The notes: generated from the sequence alone by a model not told the origin. Counted from the first letter of the stretch, positions 1 through 8,582 are shown. The stretch: 19,046 nucleotides of DNA from an uncultured Flavobacteriales bacterium (GCA_959608625.1 CAUHQV010000036.1:1-19046); one strand, 5' to 3'. Numbers and translations are program-made.

Positions 1-1
1 C

Positions 2-430
2 GAAGGCAATGTGGTAAAAGTCGACGAATTCACCATCACGTTCAAGTATGTGAACGAAGATGCCGAAAATGTGATCAGCAAATATGCCGTAGCTTCCGTA
101 AAGCATGGCAAAAGCGGCCGCGAAGAGAACATTACCCAAAAAATAGAGATCAACAGCCCTAAGGATGCCGACAAGGTGATCATCCTGGAGGACAATTCCT
201 ATACCGCCGGGTTGACCCGCGCCGGTGAAATACGCGGAAAAACGAGCTTTATCAATATGCGTTCTTTCAGCGGGGGCGATAAAAAGGCGATGGAAAAACT
301 AAAAAAGGAAGCGGCCGAAATGGGGTGCCAGTTCGTACTGATCACTTCCGAGAAATCGGCCGTGGGAAGTTCTTCCAACCAATTGGGTGGTACGCAATCG
401 GTAAAAACGGGTATCGCCTACAAATACTAA
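2..430 (+). CDS. Hypothetical protein, 3' end only (start lies left of the window)
   Basis: The reading frame is open from the first bases of the window and ends in TAA at 428-430. The codons before the GTG at 11 (Glu-Gly-Asn) read on naturally, so GTG-11 is probably internal and the gene is truncated by the window edge. The visible 143 residues have two parts. The first is a beta-rich stretch with a pattern such as F-x-Y-x-N-E-D-A-x-N followed by I-S-K and K-S-G-R-E-E, typical of small Bacteroidota proteins that begin with a '-NG-x-V-x-G-x-V-' beta unit. The second is an alpha/beta stretch in which a lysine-rich helix (KKAMEKLKKEAAEMGCQFVL) precedes a hydrophobic strand and a Gly/Ser-rich tail ending in YKY. 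No catalytic motif is visible. It converges on the sensor kinase across a shared terminator. I do not recognise a function; an exported or periplasmic location is only a guess because the N-terminus is missing. Confidence 0.7.
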   Translation, partial: EGNVVKVDEFTITFKYVNEDAENVISKYAVASVKHGKSGREENITQKIEINSPKDADKVIILEDNSYTAGLTRAGEIRGKTSFINMRSFSGGDKKAMEKLKKEAAEMGCQFVLITSEKSAVGSSSNQLGGTQSVKTGIAYKY

Positions 431-464
431 GTCCCCGGATTTTTCCCGGACATCTATCTTATAC

Positions 465-498
465 AAAAATCCTCTCCAAACATTCGGAGAGGATTTTT
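465..498. terminator. Bidirectional intrinsic terminator between the hypothetical gene and the sensor kinase
   Basis: A perfect 13-bp inverted repeat (arms 465-477 and 486-498, core CCTCTCC/GGAGAGG) encloses an 8-nt loop. The stem is flanked by A5 on the left and T5 on the right, so both strands show a hairpin followed by a U-tract. It lies between two convergent genes, exactly where a shared terminator is expected. Confidence 0.85.
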
Positions 499-545
499 GG
501 CAGTTCTATTTTCTTCTTTTACAACAGCGGGCCTTGCTCCGGCGA

Positions 546-2549
546 TTAAACTCCGGTGGGTATCGTGAACACGAACCGGCTTCCGTTCTTGTAACTTCGG
601 TCGAGCAGAACCGCACCGCCCAGTTTGTCCGCCACCAGGCGGGCGATGGCCAGCCCTAATCCAAGGCCCGGACGGAATGAATCCGCTTTCGTAAACCGCT
701 CGAATATCTCTTCGTCCCAGCCCTCAGGCACTCCGGGGCCCGTATCCGTTACGACAAAGGATAGGGCCTTGCCGTCGGGTGAAAAATCACAGGATAATTC
801 TATGCGGCCTTTTTCTGTAAATTTAGCGGCATTATCCAGCAAACGGACGAGGACAACTTCGATCCCATAATGGGAAGAAAGGATAGAACTTTCCCCTCCA
901 AAAGGCGGTGAAAAGACGAGTTCCACCCCTTCCTCGATCCGGCCGCGAACCTTATCCAGACAAAACCTGCAACAGGCCTCCACATCCATTTTTGCTCTTT
1001 CCATCGATGATGGCGAAGATTCGAGGTCGGAAATGCACAGCACATCGTCCATGATCCCGAGCAAAGCGGCATTGTTCTGCCGGACGATACCGGCGTATTC
1101 CCCCGCCTCTTTGCCGGTGGACAGGGAAGCGATCAATTCGCTGAAACCCACGATCGAATTGAGCGGAGTGCGGACTTCGTGCGAGATGTTCTGGATAAAA
1201 ACGGTCTTCATTTCGCTGGCCTTTTCGGCTTTTTCCTTCGCATCCCGCAAAGCGGATTCCGAAAGGCGGAGCGCCGTATTTTTCTGTTCGATATCAGCCT
1301 TGGACCGGACGAGTTTCCGGTTGAAGCGGAAAAGCACCAGAATGAACAAAACGCCGGACAGCAGCAGGGATGACAGGACGAAAATGAGTTTCCGGTTATA
1401 ATCCAGTTTCTCGCGTTGGAGAACGATCTCCAGGTGGCTGTTCTCCGCATTGAGACGCTCCACATCCATCAGGACGGCAAATTCGCCGAGTTGGGTCTTC
1501 GCGTCGTTCTCAGCCTGGGCAGCGAATAGCTCAATATAGCGTTTCAAGTATTTGACACCGGAAGCGGTATCCCCCAGATTCAGGTAAGACTCCGCCCGGA
1601 TATGCAGGTCGGAAAATTCCCTCGTGCCATCTATACCGGCTTTTTGCCTCTCCAAGGATACCTTGTCCAAGTATTCAAGAGCCTGGCGGTACTGGCCTGT
1701 CTTGAAAAAATACCGCGCCTGCGCATCGGGCAGCTGATAAGAATTCATGGGAACCCCCTCCGGGGTCCCGGATTGCACGATCAGTTCATCGAGATATTTT
1801 TTGGCTTTTCCGGTATCGCCCATTTCCAAATAAGTATCGAAATACCCGTATTTTATACTATAGACGTATCTGGGAGATGAAATAAGGGCCTCCCCTTCCC
1901 GGAGGGATTCCAATGCCAGATCGTATTGGCCGGTTCTGGTAAGGGCCTGGCTGTAGGACGTATAAAGGACGTGTATATTGTAATCCTTTATTTCATTGAC
2001 TTTCACGAATTTGATCGCTTTCCTGTAATAATCGGCCGCCACATCGAACATTTGTCTGTAAAAATAGACATTGGCCGTTTCCTGATAGCTTTTGAAGATG
2101 CCTTCCTTGTAACCGTCCTTTTTGGCCTGCTCCTTCATCCGTTCTATTTCGAGCAAAGCCAGATTGTACTGATGGCGATTGTTGTAATAGGAAACGAGTT
2201 TTCCCCAAACAAAGTAATAATATTTGAGCTGATCGTACCGGCGTGCGAAATCCTGGCATTTTTCCATGTATACCAGCATACTGTCTTTTTGTCCCAAACG
2301 GTAGTAATGATCCACCTTGTGGGATAAAGCCGCCGCCTGCATCCGCCTGTCCCCTTTTTGCCCGGCCAGCTCATAGAGGGTATCGGCCAGGGGGAGGACT
2401 TCGGGATTATTCAGGTTGGAGGTACACTTACTGAAATAATGGTAAAGCACACTGTCCACATCGGCCGGACGGCCGGGCTGGGAATAAACAGGAAAAACGG
2501 CAAATTGCACGCAAAGCAGTAATATTATGCACAGAACTCTTTTACTCAT
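546..2549 (-). CDS. Orphan membrane sensor histidine kinase with periplasmic TPR-like region
   Basis: Predicted 667-residue transmitter kinase. The start is the ATG at 2549, followed by a signal peptide-like segment (MSKRVLCIILLL...) ending near VYSQ. The frame is open further up to 2648, but that extension runs through the rpsA terminator, so it is not credible; the ATG at 2555 is the only close alternative. Residues about 30-370 are helix-turn-helix repeats with TPR spacing (for example A-x-x-Y-Y-R-K-A-I and G-x-Y-x-x-A-L-x-x-L), and a transmembrane helix follows at about 388-408. Next come a coiled linker (about 409-450), a HisKA H-box S-H-E-V-R-T-P-L-N with the phospho-acceptor His near 457, and HATPase N-box (L-D-N-A-A-K-F), G1 (D-T-G-P-G-V) and G2 (G-L-G-L-G-L-A) motifs. 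All kinase motifs look intact. It has no receiver or DNA-binding domain and no response regulator beside it, so its partner must be elsewhere. The signal sensed is unknown. Confidence 0.88.
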   Translation of the reverse strand: MSKRVLCIILLLCVQFAVFPVYSQPGRPADVDSVLYHYFSKCTSNLNNPEVLPLADTLYELAGQKGDRRMQAAALSHKVDHYYRLGQKDSMLVYMEKCQDFARRYDQLKYYYFVWGKLVSYYNNRHQYNLALLEIERMKEQAKKDGYKEGIFKSYQETANVYFYRQMFDVAADYYRKAIKFVKVNEIKDYNIHVLYTSYSQALTRTGQYDLALESLREGEALISSPRYVYSIKYGYFDTYLEMGDTGKAKKYLDELIVQSGTPEGVPMNSYQLPDAQARYFFKTGQYRQALEYLDKVSLERQKAGIDGTREFSDLHIRAESYLNLGDTASGVKYLKRYIELFAAQAENDAKTQLGEFAVLMDVERLNAENSHLEIVLQREKLDYNRKLIFVLSSLLLSGVLFILVLFRFNRKLVRSKADIEQKNTALRLSESALRDAKEKAEKASEMKTVFIQNISHEVRTPLNSIVGFSELIASLSTGKEAGEYAGIVRQNNAALLGIMDDVLCISDLESSPSSMERAKMDVEACCRFCLDKVRGRIEEGVELVFSPPFGGESSILSSHYGIEVVLVRLLDNAAKFTEKGRIELSCDFSPDGKALSFVVTDTGPGVPEGWDEEIFERFTKADSFRPGLGLGLAIARLVADKLGGAVLLDRSYKNGSRFVFTIPTGV

Positions 2550-2562
2550 TAACATAACTATA

Positions 2563-2570
2563 GAAAAATA
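2563..2570 (-). promoter_or_regulatory. Possible -7 box for the sensor kinase
   Basis: On the minus strand this reads TATTTTTC, one base off the Bacteroidota TAnnTTTG consensus. It lies about 14 nt upstream of the chosen ATG at 2549. The region is very AT-rich, so chance matches are likely and I see no convincing -33 element. Confidence 0.2.
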
Positions 2571-2615
2571 CGCTGTAAAAATAAATATTTTACTGTATTT
2601 TTCCGACTTTTCAGC

Positions 2616-2645
2616 AAAAAAAACGCCCGGCCATCCGGCCGGGCG
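2616..2645 (-). terminator. Intrinsic terminator of rpsA
   Basis: On the minus strand a 9-bp GC stem (arms 2637-2645 and 2624-2632, CGCCCGGCC and its complement) with a 4-nt loop is followed by eight T residues (2623-2616). It starts 22 nt after the rpsA stop codon. It also separates rpsA from the sensor kinase, arguing that the kinase has its own promoter. Confidence 0.9.
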
Positions 2646-2667
2646 CATATTTACGGAGAAATCGTGC

Positions 2668-4452
2668 TTACTTTTTCTCTTCGTCCATCTTCTTTTTGAG
2701 CTCGACCAGAGCGTCGAGGTCGCCGAGGGTGGATTTGATCTCGGGAGCCTGGTCGGCAGCCGGAGCGGCAGCCTTCTTGGACTCGCGGGGTTCGCGGGCA
2801 GGGCGTTCTTCCTCGGCCTTGAAAGTAGCCGTGTGGGAAACGACGATGCGCTTGAACTCCTTGTTGAATTCGATCACTTTGAATTCGGCTTCCTCGCCTT
2901 TGGCAAGGGTCGAACCGTCTTCTTTTACCAGGTGGCGGGGCGGGCAGAAAGCCTCGAGGCCTTCGCAGCCTTCGAAACCGACGGTAGCGCCTTTTTCAAA
3001 TACCTCGCGGACCGTTCCCTTATGCACCGATCCGACCGTAAAGGTTTTTTCGTATACATCCCAGGGGTTCTCAGTGGTCTGCTTGTGGCCCAGGGAAAGA
3101 CGGCGCGCCTCGGTATCGAGCTCCAGCACGATCACGTCCATCTTGTCGCCGATCTTGCAGAACTCGGAAGGATGTTTGATCTTCTTGGTCCACGAAAGGT
3201 CGGAGATATATACCAGCCCGTCGATGCCTTCTTCCAGCTCGACGAATACGCCGAAGTTGGTGAAGTTGCGCACCGTACCGGTCTGCTTGGAACCCACCGG
3301 ATATTTCTCGGCGATATTGGCCCAAGGATCCGGGGTAAGCTGCTTCATACCCAGGGACATCTTGCGTTCGTCGCGGTCGAGGGTCAGGATGACGGCCTCC
3401 ACTTCGTCGCCCACTTTCACGAAATCCTGTGCGGAACGCAGATGGGTAGACCAGGACATTTCCGATACGTGGATAAGACCTTCCACGCCCGGCATTACTT
3501 CTACGAATGCGCCGTAATCGGCCAGCACGACAACCTTTCCTTTCACGGTGTCGCCTACCTTGTAGGTTTCGCTCAGCGCATCCCAGGGATGAGCCTGGAG
3601 CTGCTTAAGACCGAGCTGGATACGGGTCTTGTCTTCATCGAAATCGAGGATAACGACGTTGATCTTCTGGTCGAGCTGCACCACTTCCGAAGGATGGTTG
3701 ATGCGGCTCCATGACAGGTCGGTAATATGGATAAGTCCGTCCACACCGCCCAGGTCGACGAATACACCGTACGAAGTGATATTTTTGACCGTACCTTCGA
3801 GTACCTGTCCCTTTTCGAGCTTGGAAACGATCTCTTTCTTCTGCTCTTCCAGGTCGGCCTCGATAAGGGCCTTGTGGGATATAACCACATTCTTGAAGTC
3901 GTTGTTGATCTTGACGATCTTGAACTCCATCGTCTTTTCGACGAACTGGTCGTAGTCGCGGATCGGCTTCACGTCGATCTGGGATCCGGGCAGGAACGCC
4001 TCGATACCGAATACGTCTACGATCATACCGCCCTTGGTGCGGCATTTTACAAAACCGTTCACGATCTCGCCGGATTCGAAAGCGGCGTTCACGCGGTCCC
4101 AAGCCTTGATGGCGCGGGCTTTCTTGTGCGAAAGTACGAGCTGGCCGTTCTTGTTTTCCTGACGGTCTACCAACACTTCCACCTTGTCGCCTACGGCCAG
4201 GGCCGGATTGTAGCGGAATTCGGAAGCGGGGATCACACCCTCGGATTTGGCGCTGATGTCCACGATCACCTCGCGGTCGTTCTTGCCTACTACGGTACCT
4301 TCTACGACTTCATGTTCGTTCACACCGCCCAGCGAGTCGATGTAAAGCTGCTGCATTTTCTCATGCTCGGCTTTCGATACTTCGGCGCCGGATTCGAATG
4401 CTTCCCAGTCGAAATCCTCGATCGGAGCGATGTTTTTTGTTTCTTCTGACAT
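2668..4452 (-). CDS. rpsA: 30S ribosomal protein S1
   Basis: 594-residue S1, the RNA-binding ribosomal protein that helps recruit mRNA to the 30S subunit. Six S1 (OB-fold) repeats are visible, at about residues 49-110, 127-195, 214-283, 299-370, 386-457 and 474-545. The third to fifth carry the canonical G-x-V-x-x-(I/F)-x-x-(Y/F)-G-(V/A)-F-V core and the (D/E)-(L/M)-S-W ending. The tail after 546 is charged and Ala/Lys/Glu-rich. The ATG at 4452 is chosen because the protein then begins MSEETKN, followed directly by the acidic E-D-F-D-W-E segment common in this phylum. The in-frame extension to 4530 would translate leader sequence with no family resemblance. It is monocistronic: terminator downstream, and a 142-nt structured leader with its own -7 box upstream. 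Bacteroidota mRNAs mostly lack Shine-Dalgarno sequences, so S1 function and autoregulation are of particular interest here. Confidence 0.96.
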   Translation of the reverse strand: MSEETKNIAPIEDFDWEAFESGAEVSKAEHEKMQQLYIDSLGGVNEHEVVEGTVVGKNDREVIVDISAKSEGVIPASEFRYNPALAVGDKVEVLVDRQENKNGQLVLSHKKARAIKAWDRVNAAFESGEIVNGFVKCRTKGGMIVDVFGIEAFLPGSQIDVKPIRDYDQFVEKTMEFKIVKINNDFKNVVISHKALIEADLEEQKKEIVSKLEKGQVLEGTVKNITSYGVFVDLGGVDGLIHITDLSWSRINHPSEVVQLDQKINVVILDFDEDKTRIQLGLKQLQAHPWDALSETYKVGDTVKGKVVVLADYGAFVEVMPGVEGLIHVSEMSWSTHLRSAQDFVKVGDEVEAVILTLDRDERKMSLGMKQLTPDPWANIAEKYPVGSKQTGTVRNFTNFGVFVELEEGIDGLVYISDLSWTKKIKHPSEFCKIGDKMDVIVLELDTEARRLSLGHKQTTENPWDVYEKTFTVGSVHKGTVREVFEKGATVGFEGCEGLEAFCPPRHLVKEDGSTLAKGEEAEFKVIEFNKEFKRIVVSHTATFKAEEERPAREPRESKKAAAPAADQAPEIKSTLGDLDALVELKKKMDEEKK

Positions 4453-4460
4453 AAAATTGC

Positions 4461-4476
4461 CGGGGAAAATTCCCCG
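4461..4476 (-). promoter_or_regulatory. Start-proximal hairpin in the rpsA leader
   Basis: A 6-bp inverted repeat, CGGGGA/TCCCCG, with a 4-nt AT-only loop. Its nearest base is 8 nt upstream of the rpsA start codon. In Bacteroidota the region just before the start is normally AT-rich and unstructured, so a GC-rich stem here is a plausible translational control point. It has no following U-tract on the minus strand and so is not a terminator. Confidence 0.45.
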
Positions 4477-4553
4477 TTTTAAACACTTGTATCCCGTGCG
4501 AAGCGATCGGAAGACTACAGGCGCCCGCACCGGGAGGGTTTTTGACTTTTATA

Positions 4554-4594
4554 CCTCTCTCGCGCTCCGATAGATATGCCTGCCGCGAAAGAGG
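4554..4594 (-). promoter_or_regulatory. 5'-terminal hairpin of the rpsA transcript
   Basis: The arms 4584-4594 and 4554-4564 form an uninterrupted 11-bp RNA stem (CCUCUUUCGCG with CGCGAGAGAGG, one G-U pair) around a 19-nt loop. It begins just downstream of the predicted -7 box and so would sit at or next to the 5' end of the mRNA. Possible roles are RNA stability or binding of S1; both are inference. Confidence 0.5.
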
Positions 4595-4597
4595 TTG

Positions 4598-4605
4598 CAA
4601 AGATA
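4598..4605 (-). promoter_or_regulatory. Predicted -7 promoter box for rpsA
   Basis: On the minus strand this reads TATCTTTG, a perfect match to the Bacteroidota -7 consensus TAnnTTTG, in an AT-rich stretch. I see no clear TTG-type -33 element about 20 nt upstream. Transcription would start near 4592-4594, giving the long leader above. Confidence 0.55.
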
Positions 4606-4681
4606 TAAATTTTTCGCCTCTCTTATAATCTTTTACGACTTTTTTACGAGGATTTTTCACTGAGGAAAAAACGACGTGCCG

Positions 4682-5572
4682 TCAGCGGGCGCGGCGGCGG
4701 AATTCCGTCGGGGTCATCCCCGCCTTTTTGCGAAAAAGGGTAGCGAACTGCCCGGAATTCTCGAAGTGCAGACGGTAGGCGATCTCCGAGATCGTCATCC
4801 CGGTACCCGACAAAAGCTCTTTGGCCCGGAGTATCTTCTGCTGCAACATATACTGAGCCGGAGGCACGCCGGTGTATTTGCGGAACATCCGCCGGAACCA
4901 GGAATAACCCAACCCCAATCTTTGGGCGATCTCCTCACACTGTAGGCTGCCTTCACAATGCTCCTTCATCATGATACGGGCCTCGTTTATCTTGTCCACC
5001 ACATAAGTATTGTTCGTAAAGGCCTTGTTGCGGAGTTTGTAGTACACGCTGCCCAGGATGTGCATCACCAGGCCGGATATCATCTGCTGGTGGCCGCTTT
5101 TCTCCCGCCGGGCGAACCCGAGCAGGTCTTCGTACAATCCCACGATCGTAGCGCTCACACCGATATGCGACAAAGGTTCGTCCCGGGTAAAGAATTTCTC
5201 GCCGGCCAGCGAATCGGCTATCGGCCCCCGGAACCCGACCCAGTATTCGTCCCAGCCTGTCGAAGGATCCGGATAATAATCGTGCCATTCGTCGGGAAAG
5301 AGGAGCATCATCGTCCCGGCGGACACTTTCTGCCGCCGGCAGGAAGCGGAGGCAAAATAGCCGCCCCCTCGGGTGATGTAAACGAGCTGGTATTCCCCGA
5401 GTACCCGACCGCTCTGGGGTTTGAAATCGTAGCTTTCCGGATGGCTCGACAACGGATAATGCCCCCCCGAAGGGACAAACTGGTACCCGGCCGTGGTCAC
5501 GACCATTCCCCAGCGCTCGTCCCGCGGCCCTACCGTGAGGTAATGGAGCGCTCCTTTTTCCTGTTCTTCCAT
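4682..5572 (-). CDS. AraC/XylS-family regulator, probable L-rhamnose-responsive activator of the rha operon
   Basis: 296-residue AraC-type transcription factor. Residues about 20-115 form a cupin-like ligand-binding domain (strand pattern L-V-Y-I-T-R-G-G-G-Y-F, then A-G-T-M-M-L-L-F-P-D-E-W-H-D-Y-Y). Residues about 190-296 form the DNA-binding domain with two helix-turn-helix units, near 212-233 (E-E-I-A-Q-R-L-G-L-G-Y-S-W-F-R-R-M-F) and 259-283 (I-S-E-I-A-Y-R-L-H-F), ending in the family signature G-M-T-P-T-E-F-R. It is divergent from the rhamnulokinase gene with a 97-nt gap, the usual arrangement for a local regulator. RhaR of Bacteroides thetaiotaomicron is likewise an AraC-type activator of its rhamnose operon, so rhamnose (or a derivative) as inducer is a reasonable inference. 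No obvious terminator separates its stop from the rpsA promoter region. Confidence 0.9.
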   Translation of the reverse strand: MEEQEKGALHYLTVGPRDERWGMVVTTAGYQFVPSGGHYPLSSHPESYDFKPQSGRVLGEYQLVYITRGGGYFASASCRRQKVSAGTMMLLFPDEWHDYYPDPSTGWDEYWVGFRGPIADSLAGEKFFTRDEPLSHIGVSATIVGLYEDLLGFARREKSGHQQMISGLVMHILGSVYYKLRNKAFTNNTYVVDKINEARIMMKEHCEGSLQCEEIAQRLGLGYSWFRRMFRKYTGVPPAQYMLQQKILRAKELLSGTGMTISEIAYRLHFENSGQFATLFRKKAGMTPTEFRRRAR

Positions 5573-5669
5573 GTCAAAATTGAAACATTAATTATCATTT
5601 TAAAAAACAAAAGTAGGCAATCCGGGGCATATATTTGTGTGTTTAGTCAGCGAATAACTTTCCTATACT
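5573..5669. promoter_or_regulatory. Divergent regulatory region between the AraC regulator and the rha operon
   Basis: This 97-nt AT-rich spacer must hold both promoters and the regulator's binding site. The operon-facing side has a clear -7 box (5630-5637). On the regulator-facing side the minus strand has a TTTTG followed 17 nt later by TAATGTTT, a weak promoter candidate. I could not define a convincing pair of operator half-sites by eye. Confidence 0.6.
5630..5637 (+). promoter_or_regulatory. -7 promoter box of the rhamnose operon
   Basis: TATATTTG is a perfect TAnnTTTG match, 32 nt before the rhamnulokinase ATG, giving a leader of roughly 27 nt. The position about 20 nt upstream (CAAAAG context) lacks a TTG/TTTG -33 element, which would fit a promoter that needs the divergent AraC-type activator. 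Confidence 0.6.
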
Positions 5670-7097
<1,428 letters not shown>

Positions 7098-7118
7098 GAA
7101 CCAAAATACATTACGACC

Positions 7119-8372
7119 ATGAAGAAACAAACTATCGAACAGGCTTACCAGATCGCCCGCGAGCGCTATGCCGCGCTGGGCGTGGACACGGAAAAGGCCA
7201 TGGAGGCCCTGGGCAAAATATCCATTTCGCTGCACTGCTGGCAGGCGGACGACGTAACGGGCTTCGAGAACCAGGGAGGTTCCCTGACCGGAGGCATCCA
7301 GGTGACGGGCAACTACCCGGGCCGGGCCCGCAATATCGACGAACTGCGCGCCGACATCCTCGAGGCTGCCTCGCTTATCCCGGGCCGCCACCGGCTGAAC
7401 CTGCACGAGATATACGGCGACTTCGCCGGCAAGAAAGTAGACCGGGACGAAGTAACCCCCGAACATTTCGCCAGCTGGATCCAATGGGCCAAGGAGCACG
7501 ACATGAAACTGGACTTCAACAGCACTTCGTTCTCCCATCCCAAGAGCGGCGACCTTACGTTGGCCAACCCGGACAAGGGTATCCGGGATTTCTGGATCGA
7601 GCATACCAAGCGCTGCCGCACCGTCAGCGAAGAAATGGGCAAGGCACAGGGCGACCCGTGCATCATGAACCTGTGGATACACGACGGGAGCAAGGAAGTT
7701 CCGGCAAACCGGCTGAAATACCGTCAGATCCTCAAAAACTCGCTCGACGAAATATTCTCCACCCCGTATTCCCACATGAAGGACTGCATCGAGGCCAAGT
7801 TGTTCGGTATCGGGCTGGAAAGCTACACGGTCGGTTCCTACGATTTCTATCTGGGATACGGCGCCAAATACGGCAAGATCGTGACCCTGGATACCGGGCA
7901 TTTCCACCTGACGGAGAGCATCGCGGATAAAATATCGTCCATGCTGCTGTTCACCCCGGAGATCATGCTGCACGTGAGCCGCCCCATCCGTTGGGACAGC
8001 GACCATGTGGTCATCCTCTCGGACGAGCTAACGGACCTGGCCCGCGAAGTCATCCGCTGCAAAGCCCTCGACCGGGTACACATCGGACTGGATTACTTCG
8101 ACGCGACCATCAACCGTATCGGGGCCTATGTGATCGGTACCCGCGCTACCCAGAAAGCCTTCCTGATGGCCCTGCTCGAACCCTCGACCGCCCTTGAGGG
8201 ATACGAGGACAAAGGACAGTATTTCCAGCGCCTGGCCCTTTCGGAAGAACTGAAGGCGATGCCCTGGCAGGCCGTATGGGATATGTTCTGCGAAAAACAG
8301 GGTGTACCGGTGGGCGACCAGTATATCGCCGACATCGAAAAGTACGAACAGAACGTAACCTCCAAACGCTGA
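7119..8372 (+). CDS. rhaA: L-rhamnose isomerase
   Basis: 417-residue metal-dependent aldose-ketose isomerase converting L-rhamnose to L-rhamnulose, nearly the length of E. coli RhaA (419). It is recognisable end to end. There is L-D-F-N-S-T-S-F-S-H-P-K-S-G-D at 131-145, W-I-H-D-G-S-K-E at 186-193 and E-S-Y-T-V-G-S-Y-D-F at 234-243. The metal-site motifs D-T-G-H (His261) and R-W-D-S-D-H (Asp293, Asp295) correspond to the Mn-binding residues of the family, and H-I-G-L-D-Y-F-D-A-T-I-N-R-I follows at 321-334. No active-site change is visible. It follows rhaB by 21 nt and is followed by a 55-codon gene after 11 nt. In Bacteroides nomenclature this gene is rhaI, and rhaA there means the aldolase, which can cause confusion. 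Confidence 0.97.
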   Translation: MKKQTIEQAYQIARERYAALGVDTEKAMEALGKISISLHCWQADDVTGFENQGGSLTGGIQVTGNYPGRARNIDELRADILEAASLIPGRHRLNLHEIYGDFAGKKVDRDEVTPEHFASWIQWAKEHDMKLDFNSTSFSHPKSGDLTLANPDKGIRDFWIEHTKRCRTVSEEMGKAQGDPCIMNLWIHDGSKEVPANRLKYRQILKNSLDEIFSTPYSHMKDCIEAKLFGIGLESYTVGSYDFYLGYGAKYGKIVTLDTGHFHLTESIADKISSMLLFTPEIMLHVSRPIRWDSDHVVILSDELTDLAREVIRCKALDRVHIGLDYFDATINRIGAYVIGTRATQKAFLMALLEPSTALEGYEDKGQYFQRLALSEELKAMPWQAVWDMFCEKQGVPVGDQYIADIEKYEQNVTSKR

Positions 8373-8383
8373 TCCCCGGATAG

Positions 8384-8551
8384 ATGACGAAATATGAATA
8401 CAACTTCCTGCGCACCGCAGCGGAAGGAACCGAGGGCGACGTGATGGATTCTTTCATGGAACGCCTGAACGAATGGGCAAGAAGCGGATGGGAAGCTTTC
8501 GACGTAGCGCAGGATACTGTATTCCTCCGCAGGGCGTACGTGGAAAACTGA
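8384..8551 (+). CDS. 55-residue DUF4177-like protein inside the rhamnose operon
   Basis: ATG at 8384 to TGA at 8549-8551, starting 11 nt after the isomerase stop and ending 31 nt before the permease start, same strand. The product begins MTKYEYNFLR and contains L-N-E-W-A-R-S-G-W-E-A-F-D-V followed by T-V-F-L-R-R. This strand / helix ending N-x-W/Y-x-x-x-G-W-E / strand layout is that of small DUF4177-type proteins (typically 'KYEYK...LN-x-x-G-x-x-G-W-E-L-V'). Similar composition and tight spacing argue that it is a real, co-transcribed gene. It has no signal peptide, no transmembrane segment and no cysteines. The family has no assigned biochemical role that I know of. In this position an accessory role with the isomerase or permease is conceivable, but only an inference. 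Confidence 0.75.
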   Translation: MTKYEYNFLRTAAEGTEGDVMDSFMERLNEWARSGWEAFDVAQDTVFLRRAYVEN

Positions 8552-8582
8552 TTATCCCCACTAACGAAAAAAGACCACAATT

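Larger units (their letters stand above)
4453..4594 (-). promoter_or_regulatory. Structured 5' leader of rpsA (candidate cis-regulatory RNA)
   Basis: About 142 nt lie between the predicted transcription start and the rpsA ATG with no credible coding. Two strong hairpins mark its ends, one at the very 5' end (4554-4594) and one 8 nt before the ATG (4461-4476). Between them is a smaller CCCG/CGGG stem near 4524-4534. Ribosomal protein mRNAs commonly carry leaders that bind their own product; whether this is such an element, and which family it belongs to, I cannot say from one sequence. Confidence 0.4.

Noticed and set aside
431..450. Second small hairpin right after the first gene's stop codon (GTCCCCGGA / TCCCGGAC)
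   Set aside because: The arms do not pair without mismatches, and the much stronger perfect stem 15 nt further on explains termination.
2550..2648. N-terminal extension of the sensor kinase frame to an ATG at 2648
   Set aside because: The extension translates the rpsA terminator hairpin and its T-tract, and it would put 33 residues ahead of an obvious signal peptide.
2527..3714. 395-codon plus-strand frame opposite rpsA and the kinase start
   Set aside because: It would read through the rpsA terminator and antisense to S1 repeats; the repeats on the real strand explain its regular pattern.
4453..4530. 26-residue N-terminal extension of S1
   Set aside because: It covers the leader hairpin and does not resemble S1 N-termini; the ATG at 4452 gives the normal MSEE start.
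5585..5610. Possible direct repeats (CATTAATTAT and CATTTTAAAA) as operator half-sites for the AraC-type regulator
   Set aside because: The match is short, AT-only and spaced 10 nt rather than about two helical turns; it cannot be told from background AT-richness.
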